A DNA stretch of 64,000 nucleotides from Bedellia somnulentella. Its lineage: Eukaryota; Arthropoda; Insecta; Lepidoptera; Bedelliidae. The notes beneath the pieces are model-generated. The model saw nothing but the letters and a program-made list of their open reading frames with translations, searched no databases and was not told the DNA's origin. Each line of letters opens with the position of its first letter. The first letter of the stretch is position 1. This document shows positions 54,846 to 64,000 of this stretch, in pieces. The translations under genes and the position numbers were made by a program. The stretch spans positions 15,252,001 to 15,316,000 of the forward strand of contig OY755171.1 of NCBI GenBank assembly GCA_963576735.1, read 5' to 3'.

Positions 54846-55181
54846 AGGTAAAATAAAATAAATAAAGGTTAAAACCTTTTCCTTACATCATTAAAAAAAC
54901 ATCGCCATCTAGTTCGTTCATATGTTTTTATCTCAAACATAAGAAAGCGGTCTGGTCCTTTCCTTTATAAAAAAGAGGGAGTGTTAAATATTCGTTACTT
55001 ACATACTTACTCCAATACTTACTACTTTACTTAACGAGGTCTGTGTCTTTTTGTTTTCATACTACGGCCTTTATTGTCGTGAAGAATTAAACCTAGGTGA
55101 TGGTTAATTTCCCATAAACTGATACTGATAAATGGAAGTAAATATTTACCAATTGAAATACCAAAGAGATATAATAAGTAT

Positions 55182-55409
55182 GTACATACATACATATACT
55201 CACGGCCACAAATCCCAAAAAGGTGTAGCCAGAGCTACAGAGCTAAAAACTCCTCAGCCACATTTGGAAGTTGATAGAGGACAAGATGGCAGAAATAAAG
55301 TATCTTTGGTGATGGTTCTCTAACCGCATCACCAAAAAAACATTAAAATAACCTCAATCCCTTAATCGCCTTTTACGACACCCGTGGGTAGAAAGGGCAC
55401 TAGACGGCA
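55182..55409 (-). repeat. family A full-length
   Basis: 'TACATACATACATATACTCACGGCC' to 'GGGCACTAGACGGC' with a small 5' deletion. Confidence 0.72.
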
Positions 55410-55427
55410 AACTGCTAGTAATTACAT

Positions 55428-55674
55428 ATACATACAAACATATACTCACGGCTATAAATTCCTTAACGGGGTAGCCAGAGCTTTGGAATGAGAAATTCCT
55501 CAGCCACTTATGGAAGTTGATTGGGGAAAAGATGGTAATAATCAATGTTTTTGGTGACGGGTTTCCAACCACATCGCCCAAAAATCACTTAAAGCCCCTA
55601 TACCCTTAGTCGCCTCTTACGATTACCCACGGGTAGAAATAGGGTAGTGTTATTCTAAGCCGACACAACACGGC
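55428..55674 (-). repeat. family A full-length
   Basis: Head to tail with the previous copy; 'CATACAAACATATACTCACGG' to 'CCGACACAACACGGC'. Confidence 0.75.
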
Positions 55675-55679
55675 TTAAC

Positions 55680-56180
55680 ATACTCTTATCGGCTCTTACT
55701 CTTACATCTTATTATACGGCTTAATTACATCTCTATGCCAAATACTACTCGTATTTTGGACGCCATGATCTCTTCGGAAAAACACATTCATATTGTGTCA
55801 GTTTGTCTGAAATTTATTGAATGTTTCATTTGAGGTGCGATGAGAGGGTGTTCCATGGTAATATCAAAATTTTCAAATAATTGTAGCACCTACTTTTTTC
55901 ATCATTATTATAACAAGAGCTCTATTATTGCTTTATCATTAATTTTGTTAAGTTATAACTCTGCTATAGCACCAGTAAAGTGCAAAAGATCCTACATTTC
56001 AGCTTATGTTTATCATATTCAATAAGGTTTCTCTGATACGATGACTCTCTGACGAACGGAAGAAGCTAATAAAAATGAAAATAGAGCAAAGACGTCCACT
56101 GATGAAGTCCAATACTAGTCCAAGTTGGAAATCCCGACCAGCTCTAACACGAGTTTTTTTCAAATGCCTCAAAGATTGTG
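55680..56180. other. no gene seen
   Basis: Short ORFs at 55840-56025 (+) and 56193-55999 (-) lack domains. Confidence 0.3.
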
Positions 56181-56182
56181 AA

Positions 56183-56428
56183 CATACATACATATACTCA
56201 CGGCTGCAAATCCCTAGAGGGGGTAGCCAAAGCTAAGGAATTAGAAATTCCTCAGCCACTTTTGGAAATGTGAGTTGGGAAAAGATGGTAAAAATAAAGG
56301 TTGTCGGTGATGGGTCTCCAGCCGCATTGCCCTAAAATCCCTTAAAAGCCTCAATACTGTTAGTCGCCTTTTACGTACACCCACCAAAATAAATGGGGTA
56401 GTGCTATTCTAAGCCGACACTACACAGC
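56183..56428 (-). repeat. family A full-length
   Basis: 'ACATACATACATATACTCACGGCTGC' to 'CCGACACTACACAGC'; ATTTCTTCC-like subfamily. Confidence 0.75.
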
Positions 56429-56570
56429 ATAAAGATTGTGTACATGTGGATAATTGGATGCATGATTAAATATATGAAAGGCAACATTTCATTCTGCAGA
56501 TTTCAGGTGAATTGTGTTTTAAGCACTACTTGAAATAAAACTACTTGTGTTTTAAAAACTTAAGTAGTTT

Positions 56571-56589
56571 GCCGTAAAGTGCCGGCTTA
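56571..56589 (+). repeat. family A 5' end, split by the Harbinger insertion
   Basis: GCCGTAAAGTGCCGGCTTA; the copy continues at 59596 as TTAGAATGTCACTACCCC. Confidence 0.8.
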
Positions 56590-56900
56590 GGGCGCGTTCC
56601 CACCGTGTCGTGACGACAGATAATCGTGTAGTTTTAAGTGTCGTGGCTTATATGTTTAATTGGAGGTGTTCACATTTAGAACGACACAATTTACTGTCGT
56701 CTACGACAGTTTTTGCAGTGACGACACTTTGTCGTGACAGTGGGAACGGCAAGCACGACAGTCGTAAAACGATAAAAAATCGTGGACGGCAACTGTGTTT
56801 TCCCTTCCCTCTCGCACCCGCGCGCCCCTCGCGTCTGTACTCGGTTTGCTTTGTGCGTGTTAGAACTTGTCAGACTCCTGCGCATGGTGGACGTATAACA

Positions 56901-58937
56901 ATGGCTAATAATATAACACCGGAAGTTTTAATTCCACTTGTGGAACAAAGGGCTGTCCTTTGGGACAAAACTTTAGACGTTTATAAAGACAAAGGTTTGA
57001 AATTAGCCGCGTGGAGAGAAATTTGTTGCGTTTTTGAACCTAATTTTGACAAGTTGGAGGAAAAGGAAAGAAAAGATTTCGGTAAGTTTCTGAAACTTTT
57101 TATTTATTATGATACGTGTGCTTTAATGTTTTGCCAAGGTACGGAGCCTATTTCAGATACAAAATAGTCGGAAAATTGTGAGCGCACTGCGTTTCCACCA
57201 TTTCCGTTTGAACGCAGCTGTGTTGCAGGCATGTTTACCTGGGGCATAACGGTTGGGGTATTCTCCAAGTATATAGCGTCTTTTTTTATTAAAAAATTAT
57301 GTAATACCGTACAAGCCTTTACAACTTCAATAGCTGTTTCTGCACATACATCCAATGGTCTATGCAAGATCCTCCATTTATTGGATAAGATACCAAAAGT
57401 GCATTCAACATATCTTCTCGCGCGGCTTAGACGGTAATTAAATATCTTTTTCTTATTGTCTAAATGAGTACCGCCATAAGGTCGCAATAAATTTTGTGAC
57501 AATGTAAAGGCTTCGTCTCCAACAAATACATATGGTATTTCTTCTTGCATATTTTCGTGCAATGGCGTGGGTCTTGGTATATTTAAAGTACCATCATTTA
57601 ATTTCTTCCAAAAATTGGATTGTTTTAGGATAGATGAATCACACTCTTTTCCGTATGAACCAATACTTACGTAAATGAAGCGGTATTCTGAATCAACAAT
57701 TGCAAATAAAATAAAAGAAAAATAATCCTTATAGTTAAAAAACATAGAACCACTATTTATTGGCTTTGTAATCCTTATGTGCTTGCCGTCCAGCGCACCG
57801 AGGCAATGAGGAAAATTTGCTTTCGTTTTAAAAGCTTCAGCGACCGTTTTCCATTCTTCTTCGGTATTGGGCAACTTTAAATATTCTGCACTTAATACGC
57901 TCCAAATAACAGAACACGTTTCTTTGATTATTTTGCTGATGGTTGACATTCCCACTCTAAAATTATAATGCAGTTGTTTAAACGAACATCCCGACGCCAA
58001 ATATCTGTAAATAAATACAACAGCTATTATAATACGCTTATATTCGAGGACCAATGCCCTAACATTATAATTATGTATAAACATATAATCAGTCTAATAG
58101 GTAGTCCCTTACTTGTTCACGGAAACATCCGGGGATACTAATGGAAAAACTCGATCTTATTATAGTTTTTTAAACTCTGAAAAACGTGCAGATTTTTGCG
58201 TGAACAATAATTTGACTACGTATTAGACTGATTATATGTTAATACATATAATGTTAAATCTATACACAAACAAATTTTAATTTTAAGTCTATTTTACTTT
58301 TACAGCTACACACATATCTACAAAGTGGACACATATTCGAGATGCATTTATGAGATCCCTGAAAAATGAAAAAGAAAAAAAGCGATCTGGTGCAGGCGCA
58401 AAAACAACTAGGCCGTATGTTTATAAGAATCAGCTGTCTTTTTTATTAAAAGTTACTGAGCCCCGTATGACCTCTGATTCATCTAATGAGCCTAATAATT
58501 CTATCTCTGATACATTAAGTGATGCAGCACCTTCTACTCAAAAGAAAACTAAGACTGACACATTAGATGATAAAATGTCACAATTTCTTGATTATAAATT
58601 AAATAATCAAGAACACCCACATGTGTCCTTTATTAAAGGAATTTTACCATCTTTGGCATCATTCGACAATGATGACAATTTTGAATTCCAAACGGGTATT
58701 ATGCAACTGATCCAAAAAATTAAAAAGAAACGCCTTCGTAATAATTTATATGATACTTATGCAAACTATGGTGACTATCAAAACCATTCATCACAACCGA
58801 CAGGATATTTTACACAAGATCCAGGTGCATCAACTTCGACTAGCAATCAAGTTATGGAACCGGCTGCATCACCAAATTCAGTCTATACTAATTTGTCTGA
58901 TAACACACAAGATTCTTTTAATTTTGACAATATATAA
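56901..58937 (+). CDS. Harbinger MADF (Myb/SANT-like) DNA-binding protein, 2 exons
   Basis: Exons 56901-57081 and 58306-58937 (donor GTAAGT at 57082, acceptor 'cttttacag' to 58305) give 813 nt, 270 aa. Exon 1 encodes the start of a MADF domain (L-I-P-L-V-E-Q-R-A-V-L-W-D...A-W-R-E-I). Exon 2 completes it (K-W-T-H-I-R-D-A-F then S-G-A-G-A-K and Y-V-Y-K-N-Q-L-S-F-L). A polar, Ser/Asn-rich tail follows, with a possible BESS-like segment around F-I-K-G-I-L-P-S-L. In Harbinger elements this partner binds transposon ends and helps import the transposase. AATAAA follows near 58978. Confidence 0.85.
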
Positions 58938-59332
58938 TTTAAAGATGTCTTTACTTATAAAACGTGTAACTCTAAAATAAATATCTTAATAAATAAATGT
59001 ATACATTAATAAAGAATTTTCATTTTATTTACTTACCTTAAAGTTATCACTAGTCTTTCTTCGGCACTTATACAATTTCTGAAATATGTGTTTTCTCTTC
59101 TAAGATTGTCTGCAAGTCGTGCCAGTAGGCTATCAAAGGTGGAGACAGTCATTCTTAAATACTCATAAAACTTTCCATCATCACTTTTTAATTCTTCTAT
59201 ATAACTCTGACATAATCCTAATGGAATTCTTTTCATTAACATTGGATGTACCCAGTACTTTCTTTTCCTTGCTTGCTTCATTTTCCTTCTTTTCAAAAAG
59301 TAATACATTATTAAAATTTCATCTTCGTCCAT
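57107..59332 (-). CDS. Harbinger DDE transposase, 2 exons
   Basis: Exons 59332-59037 and 58004-57107 (donor GTAAGT, acceptor 'tttatttacag') give 1194 nt, 397 aa. The start M-D-E-D-E-I-L-I was chosen as typical of the family; the open frame extends upstream to 59461. The splice rebuilds T-L-R-Y-L-A-S-G-C-S-F, a conserved helix-turn-helix segment. DDE residues: G-A-L-D-G-K-H, V-G-D-E-A-F and R-R-Y-V-E-C-T-F-G. The stop TAA at 57109-57107 is embedded in an AATAAATAAA polyadenylation signal (to 57099). It cuts and inserts at TTA sites. Nuclear, acting with the MADF partner. Confidence 0.9.
58081..58239. repeat. 18-bp inverted repeat in the shared intronic part
   Basis: ACATATAATCAGTCTAAT (58081-58098) is perfectly inverted at 58222-58239. 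It lies where both introns overlap (58005-58305) and may be a tiny nested MITE or a structured intron element. Confidence 0.65.
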
Positions 59333-59595
59333 TGAACTCAGGAGAGTAAACGCACTAGTGATCACCAAGCGAACGCAGAGGCGACTAGATTTGTAGCTTG
59401 CTGATGATGTGTAAACGACAAAGCGACTGCCGGGAAACGATAAAATGTCGTCGCGTTCCAATGGGAACAGCTAGATACGACAGTCGCTAAATGATAAAAA
59501 ATGTTGACGACAAACAATCGTTATAATGGGAACAGGTGGAGACGACAGTCGTCGAACGATAAATTAGTCGTCGATAATTAGGTGGGAACGCGCCC

Positions 59596-59825
59596 TTAGA
59601 ATGTCACTACCCCTTTCTACCCACGGGTGTCGTAAGAGGCGACTAAGGTTATTGGGATATTTAAATGGTTTTTGGGCGATGCGGTTAGAGATCTATCACC
59701 AACGACACTTCATTTCTACCATCTTCTCCCCTATCAACTGCCAAATGTGGCCGAGGAGTTTCTAGATATAAAGCTCAGGCTACCCCTTTTCGGGATTTAT
59801 GGCCGTGAGTGTATGTATGTATGTT
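59596..59825 (+). repeat. family A, remainder after the Harbinger insertion
   Basis: TTAGAATGTCACTACCCC to 'GGCCGTGAGTGTATGTATG'; with 56571-56589 it makes one full CTACCC-subfamily copy. Confidence 0.8.
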
Positions 59826-59829
59826 AAAA

Positions 59830-60960
59830 TAAAGCATAAAGCTAATAAAAATAATAATTGAGCAAAACATGGACCAAATTTTCCAAAAGAATTGTCTATT
59901 GAGTAGAGCAAAATGACGAAGAACAATAGTGGGAAATCCCACATGTGTGAGTTGGAATTCAAAAACTCAGACATTATAATATATTCGGACATATATTTGC
60001 CTAATCATGTTAACCCCAAACCAATTACAACTTAATAATTCGTACTACCGGAAACTTACTCAACAATTATCTTATATTATAAAATACACATAAAAATTAC
60101 ATTAAGACTAAAAAATAATAATTTATGCTCATCCCATAAATGTTGATCTCAGCGAGATTGAAACCCACTGCCTCCGGACCCAGAAGCCATTAATGTACCC
60201 ACTCGGCCATGAACGTAGTCAAAAATAAATGCATTCATAATAATTGAGATAATACATTAAACTTTTTCTCACAACTGTATGTTCTATTTTGATATGTAAG
60301 GGTAGCCGTCATTTAACAACCCTTCAACAAGACGAATAGCTCTTTAGAGTCCGGTTTCACTTTGAAGTAGTCACTTTGAGTGGGTTGCATTGTTTTCTGC
60401 TCTAGTAGCAATCAAATCCATTGAAAACAGCATAATAGTATGCCATGACCCAAATTCAATGCGGCTATAGAAGATTATCCCGTTGGTTAGATTAAGCAAT
60501 TTTCCATTCAAATAATTTTCAATGAAATAAAATAGGCTGTCAGTAAACTATCTGAGTGAAGGTCCAATGATCGGAATAAAACTCGTCATTATATAACGAT
60601 CCAGACCTTTAAGGACATCCAATTTATTTATTTATTATTTTTCTCTTAACATTATGATAGGCTTATTACCCAATTTCAGCTTGACATCGTTCACTTGGAC
60701 ACCTGAATATAGCTTTATAAGCGCTTCATTTTGAAATTTGTTACCATTTAAAAGCTTATAAGAGTGTTGTAGAAGATAAAAGAAGTAAAAAAATATATAA
60801 TTCCTTTTTAAAAGTCTATAGATAGTACGCGGGGTCTGGAGAATTAATTTAAATTAACAAATCAGACAGTAAACATCGTACTAGCAAAATTGTACTTATT
60901 ATTTTTTCTTTAGTTAATATTTCTTTTATTTGTTACATTTTTTTTCAAACAGCTGTATTT
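59830..60960. other. intergenic, AT-rich; one tRNA-like SINE inside
   Basis: Apart from 60105-60225 no repeat or coding signal was recognised. Confidence 0.35.
60105..60225 (-). repeat. tRNA(Ser/Leu)-like SINE head
   Basis: In minus orientation: CATGGCCGAGTGGGTA (A box TGGCCGAGTGG) and, about 45 bp later, GTGGGTTTCAATCTCGC (B box). The extra arm between them fits a type II tRNA such as Ser or Leu. It lacks a clear acceptor-stem pair, so it is a SINE or tRNA pseudogene and not a functional tRNA. Confidence 0.6.
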
Positions 60961-60962
60961 TC

Positions 60963-61045
60963 ACAGCCACTTTTGGAAGTAGATTATGCAAAATGGTTCA
61001 AATAAAGTATTGTTGTTGATGGGTCTGCAGCCTCATCGCCCAATA
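60963..61045 (-). repeat. family A 3' part, interrupted
   Basis: 'CACAGCCACTTTTGGAAGTAG' to 'GGGTCTGCAGCCTCATCGCCC'. The rest of the copy is at 61488-61574. Confidence 0.65.
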
Positions 61046-61487
61046 ATAATAAATCATAATCACGCCATAAGTTCCCATTGGTGTAGGCAGAGACTATCGA
61101 TCGCCACTTCGATCGATCAATATTTTCATACATGCTCTTTGATTCTTAATATTACGGACACCTGCCTTTTTGAGCACACTCTATTTCATCCAAAAGTGTC
61201 CTCCAAGGTCGTCCTCTACATTGGCTCTATAAACAACTGTTACCAATTTACTATCCTACATCCTCTTAATGTGCCCAAGCCATCTTAGCGTTCCTTTTAC
61301 TATCTTTTTTACAATATCACCTTTTACACCTCACCTTTCACGAATCAGGCTATTTTCACTCGATCCCATAATCTAACATCACAAACTTTTCTGAGGGACC
61401 TTATTTCTACTGCATGTACTCTACTTTCATGATTATTCTGCCACACCCAACATTCGCTGCCATACATAAAGTATAATAATATAAGTA
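61046..61487 (-). pseudogene. non-LTR retrotransposon C-terminal remnant
   Basis: Minus-strand translation across several stops gives 'G-V-K-G-D-I-V-K-K-I-V-K-G-T-L-R-W-L-G-H' and 'N-Q-R-A-C-M-K', matching the C-terminal tail of widespread endonuclease/reverse-transcriptase LINE proteins. Heavily decayed; the clade is uncertain. Confidence 0.55.
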
Positions 61488-61574
61488 TAACAATAAAGCT
61501 CCACACCCTTAGTCGCCTCGTAAGCCACCGCAGGGAAGAAATGGGTTAGTGCTATTTTAAACCGACATTACAGG
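61488..61574 (-). repeat. family A 5' part, after the LINE insertion
   Basis: 'AAGCTCCACACCCTTAGTCGCC' to 'AAACCGACATTACAGG'; continues 60963-61045. Confidence 0.65.
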
Positions 61575-62635
61575 ACTTTTAATTATAATTTACTCAATAC
61601 TTTAATTCAATCAGAAATAATTTTACAGCATACATACAAATTAATATACGAGTATACTATTACGATCGTATAAAAAAATGCACGTTATAAAACATAAATG
61701 GATCGGAAAATTTAAACAACGTGACGCTGAATTTTGAACAGAATAAAACAATGTATCTGGTTTTACATGAGAAACGTGTTTGTCAGTGTAACTTATTGTG
61801 CACTAACGTATTTGTTAATATGTTATAATGATAAAACAAAGTTTACAGTTCGAACTGGTTCACGTCTCACGATTCCAAATTGTTTTCCATTTTGTATGAA
61901 TAGAGGAATGATAAATATTAATAAACTTACCTTTACTTAAAACCAAAACAAAACAACAGTCAAGCTTCAATCAATTAATCTCCGAAGGGTAAACAGAGGA
62001 ATCACTTCTTATACACATCCAAACAAAAACTCAAATGGGAAAATAGAGCCAAGTTCAATATTATGTTCAATGCCTTGGCTAAATGATTGTTGAGTTCAAC
62101 AACAAAAGAAGTGAGATCTAAATGGGTGCCAAATTCAATTGTCAGTCCTGAAATTTATTAATAAGTAACAGTATAACATATCATATCTTCTTATAACAGA
62201 AGATCTGATTTGACTTGTTTTTATAAACCTGCCTACGACTTATTATGTTCGATTGCTAGTTTCTAGCAACAATAAATTTTTTCGGAATTATCAAAATAAG
62301 CACCGACAAATACTTGTAGATTTAGAACTTGCAAAGGCTATAATTTATAAATGGAAACTAGTCAAGGTAGACCTTAGACTACAATACATCATCTTACGTT
62401 ATAAGAGGATCAAGTTCACATTCCATCGTAGGTAGAGAACAGCTGAAGCGCCTTTTGGCCTTTCAGCCAAAATGGCAAAAATGGCTAAGCTGTTTCTTTT
62501 TTGACTCTAGGAAAAATGTGCATGTATAATATTGTTGCGAAAGTAATTTTATCTACTTTATTTTCGAAACACAATATTTATTTATTAACAAAAACTTTTT
62601 CTTGTTAGGAAAATATTTTTTAACTGAAAAAGTAA
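61575..62635. other. intergenic, no gene seen
   Basis: AT-rich. A short hairpin TTTTGGCCTTTCAGCCAAAA lies near 62454. ORFs at 61734-61940 and 62253-62435 show no domain. Confidence 0.35.
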
Positions 62636-62639
62636 CACA

Positions 62640-63630
62640 TTGTCATGCAACCACTCTCTGAGCCACTCGGCGGCCATTTTTACTCATGGCATGTAAGCAA
62701 GTGTAAGCCCGGAGACGACGATGAGCCGTTAAATATTTGTTAAGAACGTTCCATAGGGCCAAGGGGTGATTGGTGGTGAAGGTATTTATGAGGCTGCATT
62801 TACTACTTGTACTTTGAATCTGGGGGCACGGCATGCATTCGTCCAAGACTCACTTCACCATTGTTATGGGGGACTTTAACGCCATACTTGGCAAACGAGA
62901 CGGTGATGAGTGAAAGTAGGTAACTTTGGATATGGAAGACGCAATGCCCGTGGCTATATGCTGGCCAGTTTCATGGAGAAGGAGGGCCTCTTTTGCATGA
63001 ATTCCTTCTTCAAAAAACAGGAGTAGCGGAAATGGACATCCAATCCAATGGAGTCCTGATGGTGTGACAAAAAATGAGATAGATTTCATCATAGCATAAT
63101 TTCAATGATGTCTCTGTGATCAGTGAGGTTAAAACCGGGAGCGATCACTGATTATTTAGGGGCAAATTGCAAATCAAATCTGAGCTCGAACGACGTCGGC
63201 TGATAAAATCCACGCTCCATCCGATACCACTTCAAATCCAAGATCCCGAAACCTTCCAACTCGAACTTGAAAACCGTTTTGAATGCCTAGAATAATTAAT
63301 GAATGTAGATGTGGACGATTTCAGTAGCAAAGTTGTGGAAGCTGTCCAGGCGATTGGGTCCTAGTTTTTTAAGACTCGTTGAGGCAATAAAACTAAACGG
63401 CTCTCTGACCAAACTCTCCGACTATTGGAGAAGAGACGACATGAGATTTCGCAGTCTCCAGGCGACGCGGCTATCTACTGGCAGCTCAATAGGCATATTT
63501 CAAAGTGTTTGAAACGCGACTTAAGGCGACACAACACCGAGCGAATACAAACAAAAATTAAGCAAAATAATTGCTCCAAAGTATTTGCTAGCAATCAGTC
63601 TACTGGGCAAAGCCAATTCGGTATGCAAAG
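62640..63630 (+). pseudogene. RTE-type LINE: broken endonuclease and linker region
   Basis: Scattered + frames encode V-M-G-D-F-N-A near 62865, then F-G-Y-G-R-R-N-A-R-G, N-S-F-F-K-K-Q, E-I-D-F-I near 63080 and G-S-D-H-like sequence. These are apurinic endonuclease motifs with RTE-style spacing. The linker before the reverse transcriptase follows (to about 63630). Multiple frameshifts and stops; the reverse transcriptase is not in the window. Confidence 0.65.
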
Positions 63631-63634
63631 TTTT

Positions 63635-64000
63635 ACTAAAGTGATGCTGATTACAAAACCATTTCGAGATATTATGGTTATAAACAATATTTTCTTGAAA
63701 TTATATCAATTGAAGCTAAGATGACTGTTATTTTATCAAAAAACTGTAACAGTGTTTGACCTTCAATGTTGTTTCAAAGACATACGGTTTTGCAGTTTAT
63801 TAATAAAATATCGAAAATCATAGGTTTGTTTAGTATAATATCGTAATAATTTCATTTGACATCACAAATTAGTGATATATTTTGCAATCAGCAATATTTT
63901 TATTAAATATTTCGCTTCATTTGCATGTCGCTACGTGATTTTATCAATCGATGACGTCATTAAATACAAAAGTTGAACAATCTTTGAAAAATCATAACTT
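63635..64000. other. AT-rich, no feature seen
   Basis: Contains one TGACGTCA palindrome near 63953; otherwise nothing recognised. Confidence 0.35.

Larger units (their letters stand above)
56590..59595. mobile_element. complete autonomous PIF/Harbinger transposon (3006 bp)
   Basis: Terminal repeats GGGCGCGTTCCCACC are perfect at both ends (15 bp). The flanking TTA on each side (56587-56589 and 59596-59598) is the 3-bp duplication typical of PIF/Harbinger. Imperfect subterminal repeats of the type ACGACAGTCGTnnAACGATAAA lie at 56755-56790, 59475-59500 and 59540-59575. Both proteins of the superfamily are encoded, on opposite strands. No frameshift or stop was seen in the exons, so it may be active. 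Confidence 0.92.

Noticed and set aside
58005..58084. Upstream part of the 325-residue transposase frame
   Set aside because: This is intron sequence; a clear acceptor precedes 58004 and rejoins the conserved segment.
59333..59461. Extra 43 N-terminal residues of the transposase
   Set aside because: The sequence overlaps the subterminal repeats and is unlike the family; the Met at 59332 gives the usual acidic start.
60105..60225. Functional tRNA gene
   Set aside because: A and B boxes are present, but acceptor and anticodon stems do not form and SINE-like sequence follows.

Overview
The window looks like a lepidopteran (moth or butterfly) nuclear genome segment. It is AT-rich, has GT-AG introns and two recognisable host genes, and is dominated by transposable elements. 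The lepidopteran call rests on several repeats I know from that order: a 'GGGTTCCGT...CTTGGCCGG' repeat, a '...GAAGCCGGGGCGGGTCGCTAGT' repeat end, a TAA-associated R4/Dong-type retroelement, and a tRNA-headed SINE with a 'GTGGGTTTCCTCACGATGTTTTCC' body. The species cannot be named.

Host genes. (1) The last two coding exons of NDUFA9/ND-39 (complex I 39-kDa subunit) lie on + at 10830-11019 and 11957-12139. No earlier exon was found, so positions 1-10829 are probably one of its introns. (2) A complete nine-exon SLC36/PAT-type amino-acid transporter lies on - from the ATG at 52083 to the stop at 29447. It was assembled exon by exon, every junction is GT-AG and phase-consistent, and the product is 470 aa. 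Its introns (9.8 kb and 5.0 kb for the first two) are packed with repeats.

Layout. 1-10.8 kb: two MITEs and a decayed Ty3/gypsy element with 336-bp LTRs (3126-9257, 4-bp TSD) that contains a 103-bp satellite and a nested MITE; then a 514-bp hAT with an 8-bp TSD. 10.8-12.1 kb: NDUFA9 3' end. 12.7-13.8 kb: dead Jockey/CR1-group LINE. 15.5-25.0 kb: a nest flanked by hAT-like ends with an 8-bp TSD. It holds an interrupted lepidopteran repeat, an apparently intact two-ORF I/LOA-group LINE (RNase H-bearing), and a 5'-truncated Dong-like fragment sitting in the LINE's TAA tail. 25.6-28.8 kb: two long palindromes and a second Dong-like 3' fragment between TAA tracts. 29.4-52.1 kb: the transporter gene, with a nearly intact Copia polyprotein (one stop codon, no 5' LTR, poly(A)-like end) in intron 2 and a hAT MITE with a nested SINE in intron 4. 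56.6-59.6 kb: a complete PIF/Harbinger element with two genes on opposite strands whose exons interleave. 61-63.6 kb: decayed RTE-type LINE pieces.

A short repeat of about 240 bp (here 'family A': 5' GYTGTGTAGTG-CGGCTTAGAAT, 3' AGCCGTGAGTATATGTATG) occurs in more than 30 copies or fragments and serves as landing pad and timing reference for other insertions. No CRISPR, viral or bacterial features are present. The most notable candidates are the interleaved Harbinger gene pair, the Dong-in-LINE-tail nesting, the apparently retroposed Copia RNA, a snap-back copy of family A, and two 350-450-bp near-perfect palindromes.
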